The position numbers and the translations under genes are program-made. Shown piece after piece: positions 10,191 to 20,954 of a stretch of DNA of 64,000 nt. Source of the DNA: Hippopus hippopus (taxonomy: Eukaryota > Mollusca > Bivalvia > Cardiida > Cardiidae); assembly GCA_946811185.2 (NCBI GenBank), contig OX328097.1, positions 29,101,627 through 29,165,626 on the forward strand. The letters run 5' to 3'. Numbering within the stretch: the stretch's first letter is position 1; every line of letters starts with the position of its first letter. Under the pieces are notes generated by a model that was not told the origin of the DNA, did not search any database, and saw nothing but the letters and a program-made list of their open reading frames with translations.

Positions 10191-10554
10191 AGGGTTAGGT
10201 AGATTCTACATTCTTTGAAAGTAATGTAGCAGAAATTGGCCAGCCGATGTTTTGGACAGAACGATTTGGCCAAGGACAATTAAGTCAGCAAAAAACCTTC
10301 TCTGCAGTCTGATCTTGGATCTTCACTGTCCGCGACTTTATTACACGTTTCGGCAATAGCAATATTGAAATGAAAATATTTTGGATGTTTTTTTTTTTTC
10401 TAAACGAAAAGGGGCTGTTCATTTACTTAGTGCTCTAAGGTTTAGGGGAAAAAGGCTTAGTCATCATTTTCGATCAAGCGCGTCTTTTTTCCGGTGTTGG
10501 TATAAAAAACCCCCGTGCTAGAAACGATACAAAGAAGAAACGAAGCAATATATA

Positions 10555-11137
10555 TACATATTGGTTCAATATATTGATGAATCCAAACAATACCATGCTT
10601 CTTTGCTTCAGTATATAGACGAATGCATTAATATAAACTAAGTTTGGTTCATTATATTGATGAACCCAAGCAATACCATGCTTCTTTGGTTCAATATATG
10701 GACGAATGCATTAATATAAAGACAGTTTGGTTCAATATATTGATGAACCCAAGCAATACCATGCTTCTTTGGTTCAATATATGGACAAATGCATTAATAT
10801 AAAGACAGTTTGGTTGAATATATTGATGAACCCAAGCAATACTATGCTTCTTTGGTTCAATATATGGACGAATGCATTAATATAAAGACAGTTTGGTTGA
10901 ATATATTGATGAACCCAAGCAATACCATGCTTCTTTGGTTCAATATATGGACAAATGCATTAATATAAAGACAGTTTGGTTCAATATATTGATGAACCCA
11001 AGCAATACCATGCTTCTTTGGTTCAATATATGGACAAATGCATTAATATAAAGACAGTTTGGTTGAATATATTGATGAACCCAAGCAATACCATGCTTCT
11101 TTGGTTCAGTATATGGACAAATGCATTAATACAAACA
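10555..11137 (+). repeat. 83-bp tandem repeat, about 7 copies
   Basis: The landmark AATACCATGC recurs at 10589, 10672, 10755, 10838 (one substitution), 10921, 11004 and 11087, exactly 83 bases apart. Units differ by a few substitutions. It forms the outer right arm of the foldback element. Confidence 0.9.
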
Positions 11138-11271
11138 CAGATTGGTTCCATATAAACATATTTTCATTTAATACGTAGTTGTAACGAAGCCATATATTAC
11201 AACAATGCTGCAATGAACTGTAAAAGAACGATATAAGACAGCCATGGCTTTCCATAAAAACGCATCTATGA

Positions 11272-11855
11272 ATCCAGTTACCGTTGCAGATGGGTTCATT
11301 AATGATTTTTCTTCTGTACCCTGACCTTCGAAATTTCCAAACGGCTCTTGCCATCAAGCAATAGCTCTCATCTCAAAAAAATTAAAAAGCTTCCATATTT
11401 TCCAGATAGCCATGCGCTGACGTCACACGATTTGTAATCCTGCAACGAATAAGAATTAAATTCTTTTCTTTTTTTTCAAACATAGATCGAAAATTTTTTT
11501 GATGGTGTATTGATGAAATTATTAAGTTAACGTTTCGTCTGATATAATTTATCTTTTCATCTAATCCAGTTTCACGATTTTCATCTCCCATTTCGCATAT
11601 TTTCAAATGCGTTTTTACCGTTTATTGGTCAAAAGCTTTGGCGCGTCTTTTGATGGCAAATTCAGGTGAGTTATAATTCGCTGCGTCATAACTAATTGTG
11701 TGACGTCAGCGCATGGCGATCCTGAAAATATGGAAGCTTTTTAATTTTTTTGAGATGAGGACTATTGCTTGATGGCAAGAGCCGTTTGGAACTTTCGAGG
11801 GTCAGGGTACAGAAGAAAAATCATTTTGTGAACCCGTCTGCACCGGTAACTAGGT
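11272..11855. mobile_element. inverted-repeat element, arms about 160 bp
   Basis: The left arm (about 11272-11435) and right arm (about 11690-11855) are inverted copies sharing GACGTCAGCGCATGGC, AATATGGAAGCTTTTTAA and CTTGATGGCAAGAGCCGTTT. The roughly 255-bp centre shows no coding potential. It looks like a non-autonomous foldback or MITE. Confidence 0.7.
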
Positions 11856-11922
11856 TTATTTCTCCATTTTCTGTTAAATATTATCCCTGAAAGGGAACGG
11901 GGGTCAATTTTTTTTCGATTTC

Positions 11923-12130
11923 GTTGCACACCTTGTCTTACTATATACGATACAAAGGGAATCCCCAATGTGCTTTTTATAGTAACAATGTCCGATAATG
12001 AAAATTTACTTATGATAGACCAATGGAGTTGCACACCTTGTCTTACTATATACGATATAGAGGGAGTCGCCAATGTGCTATTTATGGAAACAGTGTTAAT
12101 GAAAATTTGAATATATATTCCGTGATACAC
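11923..12130 (+). repeat. 105-bp tandem duplication
   Basis: GTTGCACACCTTGTCTTACT starts at 11923 and again at 12028. Both copies continue through TATATACGATA and CAATGTGCT with scattered differences. Confidence 0.75.
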
Positions 12131-12362
12131 AGGCGATGCACCAATGTACTATAAGTGTTCGATGATCGACCAAGGACTATTTTAGTGTTCCGTGATAGAC
12201 CAATAGAGCTTCAAAAGCCTGTGTTGAAACTAAGTAACGTTAAAGGACACTGTTTCATCCAAAACGAGGTTTGCTAATCCCCGCTATCTCAGCAGGAAAA
12301 CTCCACATGTTAATTTGGCACATAAATCATAAATATCTACCAAATAATGAAAAGGTGTCTTT

Positions 12363-12573
12363 TTAACCCTTTACCACATAATCCCGACTTTTAACCAACC
12401 TTTTGAAAACGTTGTGGGAAAAGAAGAAAATGCTGGTAACCAGCATTTTCTTCTTTTCCCACAATGTTTTCTACCCTATCAAGGACTACTTTGTCATTTG
12501 AGCCACCTTAATTTGTCGTCTGCATGTTTTCAATTCAGACAAGTCTGAAGCTTTTTCGTGTGGTTAAGGGTTA
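12363..12573. mobile_element. C-family palindromic element
   Basis: A complete copy running from TTAACCCTTTACCACA to GTGGTTAAGGGTTA. The centre at 12422-12453 is a near-perfect palindrome around CTGGTAACCAG. It has no coding capacity and is a MITE-like hairpin. Confidence 0.75.
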
Positions 12574-12970
12574 GAATGATAACATACCAGTATATTCTTG
12601 GACACCCTGTATGTATTCGGTCAACCATTTTTTCCTAAAAGTATTGTTATGTGATCTTATGGGAATGATCATACTTAAACTATTCTTTTAGAAGCAAAGA
12701 GTGCAGATCAGACTGCACGTATGTACCGGAATATCTAAGTCCACACTCCGAAAACCCAATCCATAGTCGGGTATGACATTACAAAGGTTGAGATATTTTT
12801 TTAGCATCGTCTGATGGTGACTCATTATTCGGCAATCACCGACAAGTATATATCTTAACAGATGATCAGTTGCGATCACTTACGAGGAGTGTTCAAATAT
12901 GAATGCATCTAAGCACCTAAGATTTGATTCTTCTTAGGTTTCATTGAAATTTTTATTTTGTTCCCTCAAG

Positions 12971-13290
12971 TTATTCACCTCCAAGGTATATACAAAGTTT
13001 CAGTCCCCGGATCCAATCTTTGAAGGTATTTTCATCATATTTTTAGGTATACGAGTACTATGAAGACACTGGAATATTGCAGAACCGAGGTGTTTGCGCT
13101 GAGTAAATTTTTCGACATGACAGGTATTTTTTTTAGCTTTGGAAACAAAAAGAAGTCACAAGGGGCAAGGTCAGGTGAATACGGAAGGTGGGGAAGCACA
13201 ATGACTTTTTCTTGCTTCAGAAAGTCTTGCACTATAGACGCCTTGTGCGATGACGCGTTGTCATGCAGCAGTCTGACATTGGCAAAACCT
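12971..13290 (-). pseudogene. mariner transposase fragment (C-terminal part)
   Basis: On the minus strand one frame reads GFANVRLLHDNASSHKA, then VLPHLPYSPDLAPCDFFLFP, the second and third catalytic-Asp regions of mariner (DD34D) transposases. The end of the gene, FKDWIRGLKLCIYLGGE, is in another frame, so at least one frameshift lies between. A stop follows at 12971-12973. The N-terminal half and the ends of the element are missing. It is a decayed copy. Confidence 0.85.
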
Positions 13291-13299
13291 GTTGCGTGT

Positions 13300-13345
13300 C
13301 TTCGATTTGGCCAATGTCAGACTGTTACATGACAACGTGTCAACG
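13300..13345 (+). pseudogene. second mariner fragment, opposite orientation
   Basis: On the plus strand the sequence reads ANVRLLHDNVS, the same catalytic region as the minus-strand fragment beginning at 13290, with a few differences. The two pieces lie head to head with about 15 bases between, forming a short palindrome. Confidence 0.6.
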
Positions 13346-14307
13346 ATAGAGATACGACAAGTATCTTGAACACGCCATTTGTATATCTAGGGGGAATAAC
13401 TGCGACTGGCATTATTTTCTTAAACATAAACTTTATTATAGCTCTTAGATTGGATGACCCAGTCTGTCATTTCTAGAAGTTCATTGATAAGCTGTCTTTA
13501 TCAAAAATAGTGGAATCTATCCCTGTATCGACTTTTCGACATAAGTGGAAATAGAGAATAAGAAGGCCCTATAGAATTTCGCCTTTTCAAGGTAAATTCT
13601 GACTTAAAAAAGTAGAAAAGTGAAAGTTTTTGTCTTGACAATTGTGAAGAAACGTTGACTTAATATAAGATTCACTAAGAAAGTCGATATAACTCCATGG
13701 TGGCCAAAGCACCACGGTAACTTGTAGGATGGTTATGCGTTATTCCATCTGATCAAATGCTTATACACAGTCATATCAAATAATTGTGTTCTTTTGGTAC
13801 TTGGGTATTACAGCTCCATGGGTACATTTACCTGTATAATTGTGATGGGCTATTATAACAGATCCATTGTTTACACCACGCACTAATCAATCAATTGTGG
13901 TCTTTAGTATAAGAGTACCACGGAAACCTGTAAGATGGTTTAGGGCCATTTTACTTGATCCAATGCCTACATGTATCAAATCATTACACTCTTGCGGTGT
14001 TGAATATCTTAGAACGTTACAAATTGCCCTTATTGATGCACAACACTCACCTCCTCTAGGACCGACAGGTTTTCCCCATTTATCCACCCATCCTCTCTCG
14101 CCGGCTTTAGTGTGTAATGCTACATCATTCAACTTTTAACTGGTGTCCTAAGTATCATATCATAGTCTTTGCAGTTCTATTAAGAGTAAGTGATGTCATA
14201 GCATTACATACAATTTCATACTAGAATACAGTGTTAGATGATGATCAGAAGCACGAAACAACAGCAACTCCCCAAACATATCAACGACAACAACAATAAT
14301 TACGAAC

Positions 14308-14310
<3 letters not shown>
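13346..14310. other. no recognised feature
   Basis: A short minus-strand open stretch (14132-13887, about 81 codons, no ATG start) was considered but not accepted as a gene. The rest shows no coding or repeat signal that I recognise. Confidence 0.4.
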
Positions 14311-14351
<41 letters not shown>

Positions 14352-14361
14352 AGAGAGAGAG
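14311..14361 (+). repeat. (GA)n microsatellite
   Basis: About 50 bases of GA dinucleotides with one interruption (GAAGGA). Confidence 0.97.
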
Positions 14362-14882
14362 CAAAAATATGTACCTGATGCTTTTTAGGTGTTTTTTTTT
14401 TCTTCGATGATGTCCAGTTGACGTACAGTGATGGTTTTGGACCTATTGCAAGCGTCGATGTACTGTGCATACTTGGTCTATACTCCTTGGCAAAGCACTT
14501 GAATAGACTTTCTTCAGAGTTCTAATAGTTCTCACACCCTGATCGGTAAGTAGTTACATCATGTATACCAACAATAACACTAGCCATCAAAGCTTCATTT
14601 TTGTCCTTGTCAGTTTTGCCAAAGCCACCAATTTCTGGCCTTTCCTAACACCATATACACTAAACATGTTTCCAAAATCAGTTGGCGTAACGGCTCGTAT
14701 ATCTTCCAAATCCAAGGGATACATGAAAACCAAGCCGCAAGGTAGGTAGGTATTCAACTACAGTTGCCATTTCAGCCAATCAGGAAACTACTCTAGAATT
14801 TGAGAATTATAGCAACTGTAAGGTCTGCTAGTGAATACGGCTGCAGGATGGCCTGGACGCCCATCCGACGTGTATTTTTACC

Positions 14883-15109
14883 GGCGCTCTGGGAAAGGGG
14901 AGTTAAATACATCTTTGTTATGCATTAAACAACTAGCTAGTCTCTGCATGATATTGATACATTTTGTCTAAAAACCGACTGAATCACGCAATAGAATGGG
15001 CCTTTGACACGTAGAAAATTTATCAACGGCAAACGTTGTCGATTCAGGCTTGCATTGATCGATACTTTTTGCAGATGCATCAGACCACCTTTTCCCAGAG
15101 TGAGGCTCA
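14883..15109. mobile_element. A-family palindromic element (A1, diverged)
   Basis: Ends GCGCTCTGGGAAAGGGG and CTTTTCCCAGAGTGAGGCTC are inverted. Inside are the family landmarks ACCGACTGAATCA and GATACTTTTTGCAGATGCAT, but the GC-rich core is decayed. Confidence 0.6.
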
Positions 15110-15326
15110 GGTGTAGCTGTTGTGTTTGACAGAAGGCCTCAGCCAATCAGAATGGTTAATCACGGTATTTAGAATCAGTATTGAATTGAGAATGTTTGTT
15201 CAGTACCTCCTCCACCGTGAGAATTTGAGTCTGACAGGGATCTAAGATTAATTTCAATATCGGCACAAAATAATTATAATTAACAAAAATCCTCATTTGA
15301 AATTTCAGAGTTTCTGAAAGTATAGG

Positions 15327-15586
15327 AGTCATGGTCTGGCAAAAGGGGGCTTAATGCATCTCCGTGATCCATCATACCAAAGCAAGCCATCACATACTTA
15401 TGGATCCATAACAGCCACTTTTTTAACAACCGACTTGATCATGAGGTAGACTGGTCCTTGGGCATACAGAAAATTGACCAATAGCGAAAAGTTTCGGTTC
15501 AGGTCAGCCTGCGCGGACTGCGCAGGCTGACCTGAATCGCTACTTTTCGCAGACGCATGAAGCCCGCTTTTTACAGAGCAGGATAT
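15327..15586. mobile_element. A-family palindromic element (A2)
   Basis: Ordered landmarks: CTGGCAAAAGGGGGCTTAATGC, TGGATCCATAA, ACCGACTTGATCATGAGGTA, AAAATTGACCAATAGCGAAA, a GC-rich hairpin (CAGCCTGCGCGGACTGCGCAGGC, 15511-15533) and TTTTTACAGAGCAGG. Confidence 0.75.
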
Positions 15587-15589
15587 TGT

Positions 15590-16282
15590 AGATTTAGCCT
15601 GAGAGATAAACGGCGACTTTTATTTATCAGACAAGTGTGCAGAGCAGTTCTGATTGCTCTTCTAGATTTCTTTTAAAGACTTGTAAGCACACCAGAGGAC
15701 TTGGAATTGATTTGTTATCCCGATTGTCGCTAGATTTTATTGTATACGGGGATAAAAAGGTTAAAAGCCGATAATTACAATACGACATCTGCGAAATATC
15801 GAGGAATGATTTTCTTACACCTGATTGGTTGACTCTTTTTCCGTGTAAAGTCAATCAGTTCCAATTATTAGACATACTTTAAACAACATCTGAGACTCCC
15901 CGACAGGAAGCTATATGTGACAGTTACTTTTTTTTTTGTTCTGAAAACTGGACTCGAGCTTAATGATTTAAGACTTTGATGTGCCATTTCATGTCTTACT
16001 TGTAACATTTTATATAGACTCATGTATCTTAAAACTGAGCCAACATTCTGACTGCCGTATGCAAGGGGCTACCTGTAAAGATAGATAAAGTTATATTCGT
16101 CGGTCATTAAATAACAATAGATAACAATAATAATACCAGGCAGCAAATTATTTCTACATAAAAAAGGATAATGATAAAAAAATGGTAGTAATATAATTTT
16201 TCCTTGATTTTATTACTTCTTATATTTTGTAATTACTCCAGCCATCACAAAGACAAATTATAGAACATCAATCTTTTTTCTA
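15590..16282 (+). other. upstream of receptor exon 1; no clear promoter
   Basis: This is AT-rich sequence without a convincing TATA or initiator. A possible splice acceptor (TTGTAATTACTCCAG, about 16227-16241) lies upstream of the ATG, so the 5' UTR may begin in an exon further left. Confidence 0.35.
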
Positions 16283-16512
16283 ATGAAAATGTGTTACAAA
16301 GCACCCGGTTTTTCATATTTCGGTAACGTTTACCTGTTTGCCACGATATTTACATTCCAAACAGTGTCTCCTCGAGAAATTAAACTTGGAGTAATTGCCT
16401 ACATGGGCTCACCGACATCTTGGCAGTCCATGCAACACCAAGGTAGCGCCATCAACATCGCCTACGATGCTTTATTGGAGGACGGAGTGCTGCAAAACGA
16501 TACGACATTCAA
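16283..16512 (+). CDS. receptor guanylate cyclase-like ectodomain, exon 1
   Basis: This is the first coding exon of a gene whose eight exons here encode 419 residues of an ANF-receptor (ligand-binding) domain, as in natriuretic peptide receptors and other receptor guanylate cyclases. ATG at 16283 opens a signal peptide (hydrophobic YLFATIFTFQTV). Then comes the mature start REIKLGVIAYMGSPTSWQS, the first beta-strand of the periplasmic-binding fold, and an NDTT glycosylation sequon. The donor is GTAAGT at 16513; the exon ends two bases into a codon (phase 2). The protein would bind an extracellular peptide ligand at the plasma membrane. The transmembrane, kinase-homology and cyclase parts are expected right of the window. 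A cyclase-less clearance receptor (NPR-C type) cannot be excluded. Confidence 0.88.
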
Positions 16513-16677
16513 GTAAGTTTCAGTTCTACAGTTTTTTTGTGTGTGCGTGTTATTTTTTTTTTTCAAAATAGCATTGTCTTTTTTTTTTATCATTCGTATG
16601 CCGTTAAGAATGAGGGTACATGTACTTATAGTATAAATTTAAATAAATAGAGGATATTTGGTTTTTTTCGGTGAAAG

Positions 16678-17105
16678 ATCGAAATTTATTTCATCGAGTG
16701 AACATCATGGGTAATATTTTTACGAGTGGCGCAGCCACTCGTGAATGTATTACCCATGATGTTCGATTTATTTCATGCTTCTAACTCTTTTTTCGGGGGG
16801 AATTACATCAAATCCAGTACAGTTCTTTTCGGTAGTTCCAAGTGGTGTACCCTCTCCGCATAACAACGCATTTCAATAATACGTAAAGCACGAGAAATAT
16901 AGGCTAAATTACGTCATATTTCCATCTGGTTGAGTACCACCTGCATTTTACTTAGGTACCTAGTGCACGGGAACTACTGTTTCCGCCTACAATTGAAGAG
17001 TTAGAAAATAAAATCGGTATTTTCACTCTTCGTAACCATGAAATATCGAAAAATATTCCACCGTTATTTCTCGATAAACCATCGGGAAGCATGAAATAAA
17101 TCAAA
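16678..17105. repeat. palindromic dispersed repeat (CGAGTGAACATCATGGGTAA type)
   Basis: Inverted arms around 16735 share ATCATGGGTAATA and CGAGTGGC/GCCACTCG. The outer parts repeat TTATTTCATGCTTC / GAAGCATGAAATAAAT. A partial copy occurs at 57563-57690. It looks like a non-autonomous element in intron 1. Confidence 0.6.
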
Positions 17106-17166
17106 ATATTTACATCTATGACAATTTATTCAAAGAAATACTGATAAAGTCAGCATGTTTTGTTTT

Positions 17167-17358
17167 TTAACCCTTTAACACAAAACCCTGAGAATTAACG
17201 AGCCATAGGAAAGGCCTTTTCAAAAAAATAAAAAAAAGGTGGGAAAAGGGGAAATATAGTGGTAAATTTCAATGAATTTTTTACATACATTCGATTTGTC
17301 GTCTGAAAAGCTTTCAGTGTGGACAAATGTGTACTTTTGTCATTTTGTAAATGATTAA
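17167..17358. repeat. C-family element (centre lost)
   Basis: TTAACCCTTTAACACAAAACCC on the left and ATTTGTCGTCTGAAAAGCTTTCA on the right mark family C. The central CTGGTAACCAG palindrome is gone. Confidence 0.55.
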
Positions 17359-17811
17359 ACACAACAACTACAGCAGAAGGACTCTTTGTCAAGCAGCCGT
17401 ACTCAGTATCTCAGTGGTTTACCGACAAGGTCAATTAACGAGGGGTCTTGACTTCGAAGCCCTGTTTGGCCAAACTCTATTTGAGGATAGGTAATAGTAA
17501 CTGCCAAAGAATTAGTTTCTGTCAGTGCTGAACATATATTCTATGATCTTCCTTTAGGAAGTTAAATAGTGGTAGAAGAAAGTACAGAAACGCATATATA
17601 ACTACTTTGCGCGGATTGATATGACTGAAATGATGCTGGAAACTGCATTTAAGACAAACCAAATTAGAAGAAAAAAAGTCACACAGCGGATCACTAACAG
17701 AACTCATTTAAACATTTTCTCACAATTTTATCAGAACTTGGACATCAAAATATACTAAAGTTCCATACAAAAACTTTGAAAGCGTAAATGTAAAATATAG
17801 ATAATCAAGCT
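17359..17811. other. no recognised feature
   Basis: Intron 1 sequence without coding or repeat signal that I recognise. Confidence 0.4.
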
Positions 17812-18068
17812 CTATGCGCTATGAAGTGGGGGGGGGGGGGTTTAACGCATTTGCAAAAGTATCGGCTAAGGTCCGCAATCCGCGCAAGCTGACCTGGATC
17901 GAAAGTTTTTTGCTATCTGTCAATTTTCTGCTTGTCAAAGGACCATTGTACCTCATGATTAAGTCAATTGTTAGACAAAATGCATTTTATGGATCTATAA
18001 TTACGTGATGACTTGCTTGGTGAAATATGTAGACGCACAAAACCCCCTTTTGCCAGAGCGTGGCTGTA
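17812..18068. mobile_element. A-family palindromic element (A3)
   Basis: It carries a 15-base G run where other copies have AAAAGGGGG, then AAAGTATCGGCTAAGGTC, the core, CAAAGGACCATTGTACCTCA, ATGATTAAGTCAATTGTTAG and CCCCCTTTTGCCAGAGCGTG. Confidence 0.7.
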
Positions 18069-18144
18069 ATGGTTTGGGATGAAACGAAAAGCCGACTGCA
18101 GGTGACTATGGTTTAAAAAAGGAAATTGCCAATACAAGTAGGAT

Positions 18145-18167
18145 CACACACACACACACACACACAA
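18145..18167 (+). repeat. (CA)n microsatellite
   Basis: Eleven CA dinucleotides between A3 and A4. Confidence 0.95.
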
Positions 18168-18217
18168 ATCTTTTAGTCTTCGAATTGCCAAAAAGTCGCA
18201 TAAAACTTGAATATTGG

Positions 18218-18472
18218 GCAATGCTCTGGCAGAAGGAGATTTAATGCATATCCGTGATTCATTACGCCAAGATAATCATCACGTAATTATGGATCCATAA
18301 AATCTATTTTGTATAACAAACTGACTTATGAATGAGGTAAAATGGACATACAGAAAATTGACCAATAATAAAAAGTTTCGACTCAGGTCAGCCTGTGCGT
18401 ACTGCGCAGGCTGACCCGAGTCGATACTTTTTGCAGATGCACTGGGGCCCCTTATCACAGAGCATGGCTCGT
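18218..18472. mobile_element. A-family palindromic element (A4)
   Basis: It runs from ATGCTCTGGCAGAAGG to ATCACAGAGCATGGCTC with the GC hairpin core CAGCCTGTGCGTACTGCGCAG in the right half. Confidence 0.75.
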
Positions 18473-18612
18473 TTTTAATGTGACTGAAGAGGGAAACCGT
18501 TTACTTTCAAGAGAAACCCAAGAATGACATAAATTTACGGACTGCCGCCGTTACATGACTGAAATATTGTCGAAAGCGTGGTGAAACACACCATCCAAAC
18601 ATACGGTAATTA

Positions 18613-18822
18613 ACCTTTAGGCTGCTAAGCGCGACTTACTGACCTTTTGCGGACAGCGCAGATCAAGATCAGACTGCACAGAACGTGCAGTCTGATCTTG
18701 GACCTACACTATCTGATACGGATATATTTTCCCCCCAAAAATACCTTTGAAACAGGAAAAATTGGGTTTTTATTATCGGCTTGAAAATTGTAATTTCTTT
18801 TATGTAGCAGGATAGGGGTTAA
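18613..18822. mobile_element. B-family palindromic element (B1)
   Basis: The left end is TTAGGCTGCTAAGCGCGACT and the right end is TAGCAGGATAGGGGTTAA. The centre is a palindrome GATCAAGATCAGACTGCA..TGCAGTCTGATCTTGG (18662-18700) flanked by GCGGACAGCG. It is non-coding. Confidence 0.75.
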
Positions 18823-20090
18823 TGTTCCTTTGTTGCCTTTTTACTCTGACCGTTCTTTCTTGTTAGTTTGCAATCGATTCTGTATACAGAAAACAGGTAA
18901 CACACTACAATACTGGAAGAGGTCACGTGAGGTTCACGGCACAGAGTAAAACCAGCGGTTGATCACGATGATAATAACTTAATTTTATCCTAAGTAAGAT
19001 GAGTACCGGCCAAAAATAAAGTCAAAGGTTACGCCCTCTTTTTCTTTATTTCTATATTAAAGGCCTACTGTGAACAAAAATTAAATTGCGAGTACGACGG
19101 AGGCGCATATTCAACAAGAAAGACCATTTAAAAAAAAGGGCAGACATTGTAAGGAATACTGGAATATGAGTAATTAAACTCTTTTCTGGTTCAATTTGAA
19201 GAGAACTATCGAAAAATTGTCACGCCAGCGAATGCCTTTTTTTCCTCATCGTTTTGAAAAATGTCGAAGAGTGAAATTTTCTAGACTGCACGGCAATGGT
19301 TTCTAGGTTAACCCATGAAAAGTATAAAATTTCCAATTAGTACAACCAAAATTCCCTTTTTTTTTTAAACAATGTTTTCCATCTATAATTTGAATAGCAA
19401 ACCCCTTCATACAAACCATCGTTTTATTTTGCCATCTGCACGTGCTTTAAAATTTGAAGAATGCGAACTGTTGTTGACCGGTATAGAGTTGAATAGCCTG
19501 CCAGCACACAGGAAGTAGCTCCTGTACTCGTAAATAGTTCCCGTAAAGTAGTGCGTTGAAGCCATAGAAAAGGGACAAGAAACCCTGACAAGTGTATGAT
19601 CTACTCTTGCCGTAAACGCTCATAAACTGATAGGTATATTTATTTTTTTGATGACGTGGAAAGGAAGGCTGTTTACCGTAAAATGTTTGGAAAATATTGT
19701 TGAAAAGGGAAACTAATTGCAACGTTTTACCTTAAATTTTCAAAGTCGTTTACTGTACCAAGGTAAAAGCATGAATTCATGGTGAAATAACTGGTCAAAT
19801 CATTTTCTCTCTTCCTCCCCCCCCCCCCCCCCCCCCAAAAAAAAAAAAAAAAAGCTGACGACTAGAAAAATATCCCTGTAAAACATGTGTTACTGTTTGG
19901 TACACGACTTTATGTGAAAATTATGGAAATGATAAATTTTCGTTATTAGCAATCCTCTCTTGTTGCCATATTTTCACCCTGGGTTTGTCCCATACCAAAC
20001 AGCCTCGCATGCACATGGTGTTGTATTAATTCTCGGCCTCTGTCCCAGACGCTAGAATTTTAAACTAATAAATATTGAAAGCATTTGCAG
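18823..20090. other. intron 1 sequence with a poly(C)/poly(A) tract
   Basis: C runs 19817-19836 and A runs 19837-19853. C-like fragments (AACAATGTTTTCCATC near 19370, GAAAATATTGTTGAAAAGGG near 19690) are too decayed to delimit. Nothing coding is recognised. Confidence 0.45.
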
Positions 20091-20094
20091 ATGA

Positions 20095-20225
20095 AAAATG
20101 TTGCTGAAATGATGGGATTTATATTTGAGACGACAGAAAACATTGTAGGAAAAGGATAAATTGCTGGTTACGATCTGTTTTCCTTTTCCCAGAATGTTTT
20201 TACAAAGTCTTGTTTTCATCAGGGT
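20095..20225. repeat. C-family fragment
   Basis: AACATTGTAGGAAAAGGATAAATTGCTGGTTACGATCTG and its inverted partner TTTTCCTTTTCCCAGAATGTTT form the central hairpin only. Confidence 0.55.
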
Positions 20226-20582
20226 CGTTTCATCAAGTGAATGTTTGAAAAATGTTTAACGAAGGAAATGAGGTGTTAATGATTTGATACCTCACGAGAT
20301 TAAATTCATTGGTTAAAATTATTATAACAGTGTAAATATTTCATTTACACATGGGAGGCATAACAATAGCCTGGTCAGCTTTGTTTCAATTTCATCTCGC
20401 AAAAGCTATTATTCCATCTATAACAGATTGGGAAACAGACCATCCTTACAAGTAGACAAGTATTTCACTTCTCTTTCTTAATACTAATAATTGATGGTTT
20501 GCAAAACAATGCCTGACAAAATTCAGCGATAAAACAATCTTAAGTTTGGTATGATAATGAAAGACTTAATATACCCCTTTAA

Positions 20583-20947
20583 GGTAGTAGACCCCTAACG
20601 CTTCTAGTGCAACTTGGAATAAAATTTCTTGTTAGTTGATAAATAAGGATTTATACTGATATAATACTTTTGCACATTTTTAACCGACCAGAAATTCCTT
20701 TGATGTCTATCTTGAAATTATTTGTAGATACTTTTGTTAGTTTCCTGAAAAGGGACGTAATTATTATCTCCCTTTGTAATGAGAATATAGTGGTTTTAGA
20801 TTTATAAATGATAATTCTAAGAAGGGAAAAAAAAAGGAAAAAGTGGCTCGGTTAAAGTAGTACAATAATACTCATTTTTAATCACAGCAAATTTTGTAGG
20901 ATGATATTATAGTGGAAATAGCTGGTTTCTATTAGGGATCTACTACC
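20583..20947. mobile_element. TTAA-flanked MITE, 365 bp
   Basis: Ends GGTAGTAGACCCCTAA and TTAGGGATCTACTACC are inverted repeats with one mismatch in 16. Each is bounded by TTAA (20579-20582 and 20948-20951), the target duplication of piggyBac-type transposases. The interior is AT-rich and non-coding, so movement would need a transposase in trans. Confidence 0.8.
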
Positions 20948-20954
20948 TTAAGGA

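Larger units (their letters stand above)
9104..11137. mobile_element. foldback-type element with tandem-repeat inverted ends
   Basis: The left arm (9104 to about 9765) and right arm (about 10303-11137) are inverted copies of each other. Shared landmarks are CCATATATTGAACCAAAG, ACACCGGAGAAAAA..CGCGCTTG and the B-type sequence GATCCAAGATCAGACTGC. The outer part of each arm is a tandem repeat: about three degenerate copies on the left and seven regular 83-bp copies on the right. The loop (9766-10302) carries a C-type fragment. No transposase is seen. Long inverted ends made of short tandem repeats are the hallmark of Foldback-like elements; the family assignment is inference. Confidence 0.75.

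Noticed and set aside
13887..14132. Minus-strand open stretch with protein-like phrases (GERGWVDKWGKPVGPRGG) and a GGTGAGT donor-like site
   Set aside because: No ATG start, a stop just upstream, no convincing acceptor and no recognised family.
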